From Helicobacter heilmannii (lineage in GTDB: Bacteria > Campylobacterota > Campylobacteria > Campylobacterales > Helicobacteraceae): a stretch of 40,674 bases of DNA. Below, piece after piece: positions 1 to 9,800 of the stretch. Where the stretch lies: NCBI RefSeq assembly GCF_001283065.1, contig NZ_CDMK01000001.1:402813-443486 (forward strand), read 5' to 3'. A program made the translations under genes and the position numbers. Position 1 is the first letter of the stretch, and the number at the start of each line of letters is the position of its first letter. A model generated the notes under the pieces. The model did not search any database and had not been told where the DNA came from. It saw only the letters and a list, made by a program, of their open reading frames with translations.

Positions 1-477
1 CGGTACTTGTGCGCTATCGGTGTAGTAGTAGTATTTAGGGTTGGAGAGTGGTCTCCCCGGCTTCAGCCCGGATTTCCCGTGTCCTGGCCTACTCTGGATC
101 CGGCTATCTAGGGTTTTCCTTTCGCATACAGGGCTATCACCTTCTATGGCTTGTCTTTCCAAACAACTTTGCTAGAAAAACCCCTTGAATGTTGCCGTCC
201 TCAACCCCGAGTGCAAGCACCCGGTTTGCCCTCTTCCCCTTTCGCTCGCCACTACTGAGGGAATCTCACTTGATTTCTTTTCCTCTAGCTACTGAGATGT
301 TTCACTTCGCTAGGTTCGCTCTCTATAAATAGAGTAATCCACATTGCTGTGGATTGGGTTGCCCCATTCGGACACCTACGGATCAATGCTTCTTGACAGC
401 TCCCCGTAGCTTATCGCAGTCTAGTGCGTCCTTCATCGCCTCTACTACCCAAGGCATCCACCATCCACTCTTAATAT
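1..477 (-). rRNA. 23S ribosomal RNA, 5' portion (gene runs off the left edge)
   Basis: Read on the minus strand, the segment near 450-477 gives the typical beginning of bacterial 23S rRNA: AGAGTGGATGGTGGATGCC, then TTGGGTAGTAGAGGCGATGAA. Next comes GGACGCACTAGACTGCGATA and the conserved stretch around GGTGTCCGAATGGGGCAACCC at about 345-390. The exact 5' end is uncertain by about 10 bases. No 16S sequence lies upstream in the 300 bases before the next gene. This fits the Helicobacter habit of keeping 16S apart from 23S-5S. Confidence 0.93.
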
Positions 478-572
478 CTTGCTTGCCACTCTAGCATATC
501 CGCATAGAGCGTTGCATAAGAGCCACACCGCCTTATTGAGTATAATTCTTTTGGCTTTGTAGTTTTTACCTT

Positions 573-601
573 TACATAGGCTATTGACAATAAAAAGTCA
601 A
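573..601 (-). promoter_or_regulatory. Candidate promoter of the 23S rRNA gene
   Basis: On the minus strand TTGACT (601-596) is followed after 17 bases by TATGTA (578-573), about 90 bases before the mature 23S 5' end. A second weaker -10-like TATACT lies at 544-539. The rest of 478-785 is AT-rich leader and intergenic DNA with no gene I can support. Confidence 0.4.
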
Positions 602-785
602 ATAACACGCTTTTAAGATTGATGCCTTAGAAAAAAGTTTTCACCTTTTCAATGTAAGCTTTCTTAGAAGCAAAACGCAATTTTAGCGATTTTAAGCTTA
701 AGTGGGGCTTAAATGTTGGGGATTTTTGGGGGGTGGCAACGGATTTAAAAAAATTCGATTTAATAGAGCAAGTTAAAGGGGTCGC

Positions 786-1817
786 ATGCACTATATTTTG
801 ATTTGGCTATGTGTGGAAGTGGGGTTGTTCTTAGCAATTGTGGCATTCCATGTGGTCTTTGCGATCTTGAAAGCCATCTTTCTTACCATCGCAACCAAAA
901 AACCCAAGCCACAGCCCAAATCTACTGATGGTAAAATCACGCTCCAAGATTTAGAAGAATCGAAGAAGGGCGATTTGAGCGATGTCAAGCAAGAATCACA
1001 GGATATAGAGGTGGACACACAAACAACAAAGACAGACATAGAAAACACCACCCCACCAAAACAGGAGAAAGCCATGTCTAAAGCCCCAACAAAGGAGACT
1101 CCCATGCTAGAAGCTTCTAAAAACATGGGAATTTATGAGCTAAAACGCTTTTTATTGTTGCAAGGCAGAGACGATTTAGCACAATGGGCACCCAAACAGG
1201 CGTACCTCAATTTTGGCTGGCTCGTCTTAGACGGGTTGTTCCAATACGATCGTTTTGCGTGGGAGCAAATCGCTAATCAAGTGTTTTGCCACAAAGAGCA
1301 AAGCCAAACCCATTACTTTTTTGCAGGCATTCACGCCCAAAGGAGGAACGATTGCTCCCGCTTTGGTTTTTATGGCATGTATGAAATTGCACACTTCCTG
1401 GTGGGTTTATGTACCCCTTTTGCCTCTTACGATCCCTATTATTTAGAGTGCCAGCGCGCCCTTAAAAAAGACCTTGAAGGCTTAGAGGAAGAGGAGAGGG
1501 TGGAACTCTTGCAGGGCGAACACCCCGAGGATTATGCCGCACACCAAGCCTTAGAAAAATGGAAGTATCATTTTAAAAACATGCTCATCTCGCGTTTGGA
1601 GCGTGCTGCTACCCACTTCCAAATCCACGAACAAGTCTTTTCAATTTTTCCCCCATGCATCGCCCAAGCCTTAGAAACGCATCGTGAAGGAAATTTCTAT
1701 CGTTTTCAAATCACCGACACCTCTTTAGAAACAATCCAATTTGACCCCGAGATTTTGCGCGCACACCTCCTTAAATCTCTCAAATCATTCCAAGAACACC
1801 TAGAGGAATGCGCCTAA
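786..1817 (+). CDS. Membrane-anchored N-terminal piece of a broken ClpX-like AAA+ giant protein
   Basis: Unrecognised protein of 343 residues. Residues 3-36 form a strong hydrophobic segment that should anchor the protein in the inner membrane. Residues 40-110 are a polar linker rich in Lys, Gln, Thr and Glu. From residue 115 onward lies the first half of a large module that occurs again downstream: IYELKRFLLL and the AYLNFGWLVLD and HYFFAGI blocks match the second copy. The start is ATG 786 preceded by AAAGGGG. The gene ends at TAA 1815-1817, but the same frame stays open beyond the stop. The module aligns without gaps across the stop with the second copy, where Asp occupies that position. 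I infer a nonsense mutation in a gene that once ran to 5290. A functional shorter membrane protein cannot be excluded. Confidence 0.75.
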   Translation: MHYILIWLCVEVGLFLAIVAFHVVFAILKAIFLTIATKKPKPQPKSTDGKITLQDLEESKKGDLSDVKQESQDIEVDTQTTKTDIENTTPPKQEKAMSKAPTKETPMLEASKNMGIYELKRFLLLQGRDDLAQWAPKQAYLNFGWLVLDGLFQYDRFAWEQIANQVFCHKEQSQTHYFFAGIHAQRRNDCSRFGFYGMYEIAHFLVGLCTPFASYDPYYLECQRALKKDLEGLEEEERVELLQGEHPEDYAAHQALEKWKYHFKNMLISRLERAATHFQIHEQVFSIFPPCIAQALETHREGNFYRFQITDTSLETIQFDPEILRAHLLKSLKSFQEHLEECA

Positions 1818-2487
1818 AACCTAGCCCCGCCCTTAAAAAACCTCCTCCTCACCCATGAAATACGGCAACAACTCGCCAAGCTTTGCTTGGCGCAACATTG
1901 CGGTCTCATCACACCCGAATACACCAAACATTTCAAACTCCACGACCCCGAAGATTCCGAGGCGATTCAAGCAGTTGCTAAACAATTCATTGAAGAGAAT
2001 CTACCCAGTTTTAAAGATAAAATTAAAATCTCTGAAGAGAATGCATACTTTACTTTGTGGCGTTTCTTCGTGGAGGGGCAAAAGCACTACTACATGGAGC
2101 AGGCATTATGGGTGTGGGTCTACCAACGCTTGCTAGAGATTTTTAACGGCTCTTTAGAAACAAGGCAGGTGCGCGCCCAACTCTTAGTCCGCTTAAGCCC
2201 AGAGCAAGCCCAAGAATTTACACAGGCTTTTAGTAAAAATATTGAGGAGAAACAAAACACAGCCTTGTGGTGTCTCATCTGCCACTTGTCCTTCCCGCTT
2301 GCCCTTTTTCAACACGAGAAGCAGCTCATCATCGCCAAGAACCCCGCTTTTAACCCCGCTGTGTTTCTAAGAGAGAGTGCGCATAACAACGATATTTTGC
2401 GTATTTTATTCTTTTTTGGAAGGGTGTTGAAAGAAGAGGACATAAGCGACCTGCTCCAAACTAACAGCGATCACATCCCCGCCTACA
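1128..2487 (+). repeat. First copy of a ~450-residue protein module
   Basis: The protein read here (through the TAA at 1815) and that read from 2610 to 3895 are two diverged copies of the same module. Shared blocks in order: (Y/F)xLxxxL near the start, QNFGWxVLD, HYFFAGIxAQR, GDVYVFK-like, QLAKxCL, EGQKHYY, ALWxWxxxRLLxIFNGS, LSPxQAxxFTxAF, LPLxxF, LIIAxNPxFxPxVFL and HIPxY. I do not recognise the module as a known family. Confidence 0.75.
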
Positions 2488-2894
2488 CCTCTAAAGGGAG
2501 CACAGAAGCCAAACCCACAGAAAATAAGGCTACAATCACAGGCAAAACAAGGGAGTTAGAAATCCACGCGTATAAGGGGGTTTATATGGATCGTTTTAAA
2601 ACACCCATGGACTTTTACGATCTCAGGGCGTATTTAATTAAGCACAAAGCAGGCTGTCTTTCATGGATCGCTGAAAAAGCATATCAAAACTTTGGCTGGG
2701 TGGTCTTGGATCACTTCCACCAAGCCCAAGGCGCGCACATCGCATGGGGGGACATTACAGACGATCAAATTTATAAGGGCAAATTTATAAGGGCAAAGAA
2801 GTCCATTACTTCTTTGCGGGCATTTGCGCCCAAAGGCAGGCCGCCCAAAACCCCATTAGTTTTAAAGACAAGACAGAAGTCTTCATCTTTCTAG
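1818..2894 (+). CDS. Middle piece of the broken ClpX-like giant gene (end of module 1, start of module 2)
   Basis: This frame is the direct continuation of the upstream piece after TAA 1815-1817. The first possible start codon is TTG 1887, which has no convincing ribosome binding site, so independent translation is doubtful. It carries the second half of module copy 1, including the GQKHYYMEQALWVW and RLLEIFNGS blocks. From about 2610 it carries the first part of copy 2 (DLRAYL, AYQNFGWVVLDH). The last ~35 residues are out of frame and meaningless: a 14-bp tandem duplication at 2767-2794 shifts the frame and leads to TAG 2892-2894. Removing one repeat unit joins this piece exactly to the next one. 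I treat it as a fragment of one gene; a slippage-controlled or ribosomally rescued product is possible but unproven. Confidence 0.7.
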   Translation, partial: NLAPPLKNLLLTHEIRQQLAKLCLAQHCGLITPEYTKHFKLHDPEDSEAIQAVAKQFIEENLPSFKDKIKISEENAYFTLWRFFVEGQKHYYMEQALWVWVYQRLLEIFNGSLETRQVRAQLLVRLSPEQAQEFTQAFSKNIEEKQNTALWCLICHLSFPLALFQHEKQLIIAKNPAFNPAVFLRESAHNNDILRILFFFGRVLKEEDISDLLQTNSDHIPAYTSKGSTEAKPTENKATITGKTRELEIHAYKGVYMDRFKTPMDFYDLRAYLIKHKAGCLSWIAEKAYQNFGWVVLDHFHQAQGAHIAWGDITDDQIYKGKFIRAKKSITSLRAFAPKGRPPKTPLVLKTRQKSSSF

Positions 2895-3895
2895 TAGAGT
2901 TGTTTAAGCCCTATGCCCTCCAAGACCCAAACCATGTCTATCATCTCAAAAAAGCCCACGACAATTTGCAAAGCGTGGATATCCCTACTAAGCGTTTTGG
3001 CAGGCGTTTATATTTAGAGATTGTCAAAATATGGGAGGTAGAGTTTGCCACGACACTAGAAAAGATTTTGCAAAGCCAAGAAGATTTGTTTGGCAACCCC
3101 ATGTGTGTAAAACTCCCTTTAAAAGACTTACCCTTTTTGCCTAAAGAAGCCGCCCTAGCCTTAGAGAAATACCGCCAAGGCGATGTCTATGTTTTTAAAG
3201 AAACATACAAAAGCCCCAAGGATTTGCCCCCCTTTGATCGCCAAATCTTACGCAGTGTTTTAAACCAAGCCTTGAAGTTGTGGCAAGGGAGTTTAGCCGG
3301 CATGGCCGATCGTTTGGTACGCCCTGAGAGAGAGCCCACACTAAAACGCAAGGCGCGCAAACAGCTGGCTAAAATTTGTCTTAAAAAATTTTATGGGGTG
3401 CTGCCCCTTGAGCGTTTTACAGAGTTTAGGCTAGACACCCCCCTCAAAAACAGCCCCTTAGAACAACACGCCTTTATGTGTCAAGGGCAAAAACACTACT
3501 ACATAGACAGTGCCTTGTGGTTATGGACGGCTGCGCGTTTATTGCAAATTTTTAACGGCTCTGTAGAAAGTCGGGGCATCGAAGAAGAGTTATTGAGCCG
3601 TTTAAGCCCCAAGCAAGCCGAAGATTTTACATTAGCCTTTGGCAACGATCCCATTAAGTGTTTAAAAGGCTCTGTTTCATGGGATCTCATCTCCCATTTG
3701 CACTTGCCCCTTAGTGTGTTTAAAGATCAAGATCATTTAATCATCGCCCCCAACCCCAACTTTAAACCAAATGTCTTTTTAGACAAAAAACCACATGATA
3801 GAGAAATGGTACGCCTGCTTTATAGTTTTAATAGCCTAAGCCCCCAAGAGAAACAAGACGAATTAACTAATTTACGCCATTTAATCCCCGATTAC
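2610..3895 (+). repeat. Second copy of the ~450-residue protein module
   Basis: Counterpart of the module at 1128-2487. It shares the QNFGWVVLDH, HYFFAGICAQR (after correcting the 14-bp shift), [41 protein letters not shown] and LIIAPNPNF blocks. It is uninterrupted except for the tandem duplication at 2767-2794. Confidence 0.75.
2767..2794 (+). repeat. 14-bp perfect tandem duplication causing a frameshift
   Basis: AAATTTATAAGGGC occurs twice in direct succession (2767-2780 and 2781-2794). Fourteen is not a multiple of three. Deleting one unit restores one frame through to the AAA+ piece and recreates the HYFFAGI block found in the first module copy. Confidence 0.95.
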
Positions 3896-5290
3896 GCCTT
3901 GCGCCATAAGCTCCCTATCATCCCCGAAATTTTAAGAGCAGAGTTTATCAAATGGTGCAATGACGGCCTAGACGAAGACACAGAGGTTTTATTTTTTGAC
4001 GATAGAGAGGAATTTCTTAAAATAATCCTTGACATGCAAGAGCAGTTTTTAACGAAAAACTTGATTCCCAGCACGCCAAAAATTTTAAGTCCAGAAGAAG
4101 CCAAGGAAGCCAAAGAAAAAGCCCTTCAAGCCGAAATCAAGCAAGCTAAACAAGCCTTAGAAAAAGACTTTGCGAAGTGGTATGACAACAACATAGACGA
4201 GAACACCGAAGCCCTGTTTTTTGACAATAGAATCAAATTTTTTCAAAAAATGCTTCAAATGCAATGGCAATTCATCCACAAAAAAGCAAACCCCCAAACA
4301 AGCTTAAAACAAACCCCAACCCCAAGCAAATACTCCCCCAAGGCGATTAAGGCGTATTTAGATCAATTTGTCATCGGGCAAGAAAACGCCAAAAAGGGCA
4401 TGAGTTTGGTTTTTAGCGACCACTACAAGCGCATCAATGGGCAATCTACTCTAGAAAAGGCGAATGCCATTTGTATCGGACCCTCGGGCAGTGGCAAGAC
4501 CTACTTAATTGAAATGGCGACCAAGTATCTAGACATCCCCTATTGCATCGCTAATGCCGCCGCCTTCACTCCCACCGGCTACATCGGCAATGAAACCAAC
4601 CAAATGTTTGCCACACTCTACGCCAATGCAGACAATGACAGAGAGAAAGCCGAGCAAGGGGTGCTAGTTTTAGACGAAGTGGATAAGCTCGGGCAGGGCA
4701 GCTGGCATGACAAAGAATGGCGCCAGGGGGTGCAAAACGAACTTTTAAAAGTCATTGAAAAGGGCTTTGTATCCTTTGACTATGGAGATAGAGCCACGGG
4801 GCAGAAAATCACCCTTAAAACCGAAAACATGCTTTTCATCATCTTGGGGCATTTTGAAAAGTTATGGCACAACAACGCACCCAAAGAACCCGACAATGTA
4901 CTCTTTGGCAAAGTCCCCCAAATCCCCCACTTCACCAGTGAAGATTTAATCGAATGCGGCATGAAGCGGGAGTTTTTACGCCGTTTTGCCGTGCGGGTTG
5001 TCTTTGATCCAGTGGATGTAGACATGCTCACCGAGCTTTTAGATCGGCGTTTAAAGCCCTTTGAGGAAGAATTTAAAGCCTATGGGAGCGTGTTAGAATT
5101 TAGCCAAAACGCCAAACGGGCGTTGGTGGAGAGCGCGCTACATGAGGGCATTGGCATGAGTGGCTTGGATCAAAAACTACATGAAATTTTAATGCCCCTG
5201 CGCTTTGACTTGGAAGAGTACACGGGGTTTAAATGCATCATCACCCAAAGCACGCTTAGAAGCGGGCGGGTGCGCAAAACCGAGCTTTAA
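2900..5290 (+). CDS. C-terminal piece: second module plus ClpX-like AAA+ ATPase
   Basis: 796 residues from TTG 2900, although the frame is open upstream to about 2795 and the TTG is probably not a true start. Residues 1-332 finish module copy 2. Residues 345-385 and 420-460 are a short internal repeat ([17 protein letters not shown] against [17 protein letters not shown]). From residue 475 the protein is ClpX-like: a [14 protein letters not shown] segment, Walker A GPSGSGKT (527-534), pore loop GYIG (560-563), Walker [10 protein letters not shown] (588-596), and an arginine-finger segment REFLRRF (690-696). The ClpX zinc-binding N-domain and a clear IGF ClpP-docking loop are missing. The sensor-2 GAR motif is replaced by GMSGLDQ. 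It therefore looks like a ClpP-independent remodelling ATPase tethered to the membrane through the upstream pieces. Its stop overlaps that of convergent putP. Confidence 0.85.
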   Translation: MFKPYALQDPNHVYHLKKAHDNLQSVDIPTKRFGRRLYLEIVKIWEVEFATTLEKILQSQEDLFGNPMCVKLPLKDLPFLPKEAALALEKYRQGDVYVFKETYKSPKDLPPFDRQILRSVLNQALKLWQGSLAGMADRLVRPEREPTLKRKARKQLAKICLKKFYGVLPLERFTEFRLDTPLKNSPLEQHAFMCQGQKHYYIDSALWLWTAARLLQIFNGSVESRGIEEELLSRLSPKQAEDFTLAFGNDPIKCLKGSVSWDLISHLHLPLSVFKDQDHLIIAPNPNFKPNVFLDKKPHDREMVRLLYSFNSLSPQEKQDELTNLRHLIPDYALRHKLPIIPEILRAEFIKWCNDGLDEDTEVLFFDDREEFLKIILDMQEQFLTKNLIPSTPKILSPEEAKEAKEKALQAEIKQAKQALEKDFAKWYDNNIDENTEALFFDNRIKFFQKMLQMQWQFIHKKANPQTSLKQTPTPSKYSPKAIKAYLDQFVIGQENAKKGMSLVFSDHYKRINGQSTLEKANAICIGPSGSGKTYLIEMATKYLDIPYCIANAAAFTPTGYIGNETNQMFATLYANADNDREKAEQGVLVLDEVDKLGQGSWHDKEWRQGVQNELLKVIEKGFVSFDYGDRATGQKITLKTENMLFIILGHFEKLWHNNAPKEPDNVLFGKVPQIPHFTSEDLIECGMKREFLRRFAVRVVFDPVDVDMLTELLDRRLKPFEEEFKAYGSVLEFSQNAKRALVESALHEGIGMSGLDQKLHEILMPLRFDLEEYTGFKCIITQSTLRSGRVRKTEL

Positions 5291-6765
5291 TCAACCCTGC
5301 GTACTTCCTTCATAACTAAGTCAAAGGCATCTTTGGTGCCCGGACGCACGGAGCCAAGTAAACTAAAGATAATGATTGCTAAAGAACTGGTGATGAAGCC
5401 GGGCACGATTTCATAAATGTCTAAAATACTTCGACCAAACTTGTCATATAAAATCACAGTGCCCGCTCCAAAGACCATCCCTGTGATCGCCCCAAGTCTA
5501 GTCATGCGCGCCCAAAAGAGGGAGAATAAAATCACGGTGCCAAAGCTTGCTCCAAAGCCTGCCCACGCATAGGACACGATTTTAAGCACGCTGGCATCGC
5601 GGTCGGTGGAGATAAAAAAAGCAATGAGTGCCACTGCCAACACCGAAGCCCGGCTCACCAACATCACCGTTTTAACTGGGGCATTTTTGTTGAAAATCTT
5701 GGAGTAAAAATCCTCGGCGATGGTGGAAGAACTCACTAAAAGTTGTGAGCTGGCAGTACTCATTACGGCAGCCAAGATCGCGCTCAGCAGAACCCCACTG
5801 ATCCATGGATTGAAGAGATCTGCGCTCATGTGGATAAAGATTTTTTCAGGGTCGGCTAGATTTAAGTGGAACTTTGCCACATACGCCACACCAAGTAAGC
5901 CGATCAAACACGAGCCAACTAAGCTGATCGCCATCCACGAAATACCCACGGTGGTGGCCTGCGGAATCTCTTTAATGGAGCGAATGGACATGAAGCGCAC
6001 GAGAATGTGCGGCTGCCCAAAGTAGCCAAGCCCCCACGCCAAACTAGAGATCACCGCCACCACCGAGCTGCCCTCAAGGAAAATTAAATTGCTAGGCTTG
6101 ACTTGGGAAATGAGGCTAAAACTCTCTTTAAATCCGCCCAAGTGATAGAGCATCATGCAAGGCACCGCCACCAACGCTCCCATCATCAAGAGCCCTTGGA
6201 TCAAGTCCGTCCAACACACCGCCTTGTAGCCACCCAAAAAGGTGTAAGTAACGATGATTAAAGTCCCCGTGATGAGCGCGTGGTTATACTTCACCCCAAA
6301 GGTCGCCTCAAAAAGCTTTGCCCCACTCACCAGGCCTGAGGACACATAAAAGGTAAAGAAAATTAAAATCACCACCGCCGAGATCAAGCGTAAAATGTGC
6401 TTATCGTCGCTAAAACGGGTTTCAAAGTAATCGGGGATGGTGATGGAGTTGTCGATCACGCTGGTGTACACCCGCAAGCGTTTTGCCACCAAAACCCAGT
6501 TGATCGTAGACCCGATGGTTAAACCGATGGCGATGTGGCTGTTAATGAGTCCGCCCACATACAGCGCACCGGGCAAACCCATTAAAAGCCATCCACTCAT
6601 ATCGCTTGCCCCCGCACTAAGGGCACTCACCACAGGCCCCATCGAGCGATCACCTAAAAAATAATCCTCTGTCGTTTCATTGTTCTTGTAAAAATAAAAC
6701 CCAATGGCGAGCATTAATAATGAGTAAAGAACAAAAACAATCACAATCTGGTAACTAATTTGCAT
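5287..6765 (-). CDS. putP: Sodium/proline symporter PutP
   Basis: Imports proline with Na+ across the inner membrane, feeding the proline dehydrogenase encoded just upstream. 492 residues, the usual length for the SSS (sodium:solute symporter) family, with about 13 hydrophobic helices. Family features visible are the N-terminal [13 protein letters not shown] segment, [20 protein letters not shown], and the WALGxxY-like [20 protein letters not shown] block. I chose ATG 6765 (MQISYQIV) because AGGGAGATCC precedes it and the H. pylori protein starts alike; an ATG at 6801 is possible. The gene lies 94 bases downstream of putA on the same strand and is probably co-transcribed. Its last four bases overlap the convergent AAA+ gene. 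Confidence 0.93.
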   Translation of the reverse strand: MQISYQIVIVFVLYSLLMLAIGFYFYKNNETTEDYFLGDRSMGPVVSALSAGASDMSGWLLMGLPGALYVGGLINSHIAIGLTIGSTINWVLVAKRLRVYTSVIDNSITIPDYFETRFSDDKHILRLISAVVILIFFTFYVSSGLVSGAKLFEATFGVKYNHALITGTLIIVTYTFLGGYKAVCWTDLIQGLLMMGALVAVPCMMLYHLGGFKESFSLISQVKPSNLIFLEGSSVVAVISSLAWGLGYFGQPHILVRFMSIRSIKEIPQATTVGISWMAISLVGSCLIGLLGVAYVAKFHLNLADPEKIFIHMSADLFNPWISGVLLSAILAAVMSTASSQLLVSSSTIAEDFYSKIFNKNAPVKTVMLVSRASVLAVALIAFFISTDRDASVLKIVSYAWAGFGASFGTVILFSLFWARMTRLGAITGMVFGAGTVILYDKFGRSILDIYEIVPGFITSSLAIIIFSLLGSVRPGTKDAFDLVMKEVRRVD

Positions 6766-6859
6766 GGATCTCCCTGATTTTTTTAAGTCCCTGCATTTCA
6801 ACTGTCACAAAAGCAAAAAAAATCAAAATTACAACCGCCAAATCCCCCAATCTTGGCCT

Positions 6860-9800
6860 TTATTCTGCGTGTGCCTTAGTTTTAAGCCCCCTTGCACCCA
6901 AATTTCCGTAGCGGTGGTAGGAAATGCTGATGGACTTTTCTAAATGGTAGTTTAAGAGCTCAAAGCGCCCACAGCACAGAGCCTTAGCATTTGCCACCAC
7001 AATCCCTAAAGCCCCGCTGGCTTCATAAAGCGCATCCAACTCTTGGCTAAAGTAGCGCACCCGCCCAAAATTGCCAAGTTTTTGGCTAAACTCCTCTAAA
7101 CTCTCGTAAACAATGGTGGGGTTGAAGTGGTGTTTTAGATAGTCCACGCACTCTAATAAGAGCGGGGTGTGGGGGTTGTCGCTCTTGCTAACGAGGCTAA
7201 TGGTGAGCGGGATTTGGCACACAGCCGCAGCCATCAGCACGCTGAAAATGTCAATGAGACTATCCTCAGCACGCATGCGGTAGCCAATGCTAGACACCTT
7301 AGTGTAGGTGAACCAATTTTCCTCACCGCGGATTTGCACAAAGTCTTTTTTTTGGCTGAACTCGGTGGCGTGGTAGTGGGCGTAGTTGCGTGCCATTTGC
7401 ACAACCTCTTTGAGTGTGTCGCTATGGTGTTGGTTGAAAGACTCTAGGGCTTGGATGAAGGGCGTATTCCCTCTGTGGGTGTTCTCTGTAGGGATTTCCT
7501 CGATATGGACAAATTGTGTGATGTAGTTGTAAATCCCCACCTTGCGCCCTAGACCCACCGCCGATTTTTTGATCCCGCCAAAGGGCTGGCGCAAGACAAT
7601 TGCCCCTGTGGTGGGTTTGTTGATGTAGAGATTGCCCACTTCAATGTTGTTAATGTAATACTCCCACTCGCGCTCATCTAAAGACTCCAAAGCCCCCGTG
7701 AGGCCATAGCCCGTAGCATTAGCGATCTCTACGGCCTCTTTTAAGTCTTTGGCTTTCATCACAGACAAATAAGGCACAAACAACTCGGTCATGTGCGTGT
7801 AGTCGCCCTTTCTAGTCCCGTACTTGATACAGGGCTTCATTAAATAGGCGTTTTCATTCAAAAATTCTGGTTTAATCGCCCACTCCTCATGGGACTCGAT
7901 GTTGTTGAGTGCCTTTTGCACCTTGGGGCTGGGCGTGTCGGCGAGTGTCCCGATTTTATTCCATAACACCAAAGGATCACCCACGCTTAGGGACTGGGTT
8001 GCATCCACAAGAGTGCGTTTAAACTCAGGGTCGTTATAGACTTCCTCTTCTAAAATCAAGAGCGAAGTTGCCGAGCATTTTTGCCCAGAATTGCTAAAGG
8101 CCGAATGCACGACATTGCGGATCGCCTGATCTCTATCTGCCATTTTGGTAACAATAGTGGCGTTCTTGCCTCCCGTCTCGGCACTGAGTGCCAAAGTAGG
8201 GCTGGCTTCTAGCATGCGTTGCGCCGTATCCTCTGAGCCGGTGAGCACCGAAAATTTAATGTCCGGGCTTTTTAAAAGGAATTTGCTGACATCCTCACCT
8301 TTGCAGGGCAAGTAAATTAAGGCATCGCGTGGCACGCCCGCATCCCAAAAACATTCACACAAGCGGTAACCCACCACTGCGCTAAGGCTAGAGGGCTTAT
8401 AGATCACGCTATTGCCCGCTGCTAAAGGGGCGGCGATCGTGCCTACGGAAATGCCGATGGGGAAGTTCCAGGGGGCGATCACCACGCCCACACCTTTAGG
8501 CTTAAAGCGCACTTCGGGGTGCTGTTCTAAAAGTTTTTGTAGGCTGTGGGGGTAAAACTCCAAAAAGTCAATTGCCTCGCTCACCTCAGCATCGCTTTCC
8601 ATAAAGGTCTTGCCCACTTCAAGCGCACTAAGCCCGATCAAATCCCCCCGTCTGTCTCTAAAGTTCTGCGCCACCTTGCTTAAAATGGCGTGGATTTGGT
8701 TAAAGCTTTGATGTCCAAAGGTGCTCGCCTTGGCCGACTCTAGGGCTTGTTGCATCACCGCTTCGTTGGCTTGGGCAATGGTGGCGATTTTTTGGTGGGC
8801 AATTTTGTCAAAGACTTGCAAAGTTTTACAGCCCTCTTTGTCGTAATCGCGCCCGATCACAGGGAAGAGCTCCACAATGGCAGCGTTCTTGGTCTTGTCG
8901 ACAATTTGATCCGCCCATGCGCGGTTTGCCCGCAAAATAAAATCTGTGTCGCTTTCGTTTTTAAAGGGGTGGTTGGGGTAGGTGCTTTGCGCGGGCTGGT
9001 GGGTGTTGCGATCCTGGGTGCGTCTAGGGCTGTTGTCTATACTTTCAATACCCGCAATGCTTCTTAAAAAGCGCTCCTCTTGATCCTTCCACGCAGGCGA
9101 GTCCACCTTAAGGTTAAAAAACGCCTTCATAAAGTTGTCTGCGGCCGTGTTTTCATCGAGGCGGCGCACCAAATAGGCGATGGCGTTGTTGAAGTGTTTT
9201 TCATCACACACGGGGGCGTATAAGATGAGTTTATGCATTTCTTTGAGCTCAAAGCTGGCTTGCAAGCTCATGCCCTCTAGCATTTCAAAGGTGAAGTGCT
9301 CCAAAGCTACAGGGTCGTTTAGGGTGTGGATGCGGGTGTAAGCGTAGGCGATCTCAAAGAGATTGTGCGAAGCGATCCCGATGTGGATGTATTTGTAATT
9401 TTCGTCGCTAAGCACATAATCTAACATTTTATTGTAGTTGGAGTCGGTGTCTTGCTTGCTGCTAAAGGTAGGTAGCGACCACCCGCGCACGGATGCAATC
9501 GTTTCCTCGCTCTCCATGTTTGCGCCCTTAACAAAGCGGATCTTAATGGGGGGCAAATTGCTTAGCACCCGTTCTTTAGAAAACGCCACCAACTCTTTGA
9601 GGTACTCATAAGACTCAGGGATATAAGCTTGCAACACAATACCCGCCCTTATAGGGAATTTAGAGATGGACTCTTTAAACGCTGCCACTGTGAGCTCTAA
9701 ATCCTTATACTCCTCCATGTCTAGGTTGATGAATTTACCCATGCCTTGTTTTTCTTCTTCTTCCAGCGCGAGACCATAGAGTTTGTCCAGTCTTTTCACG

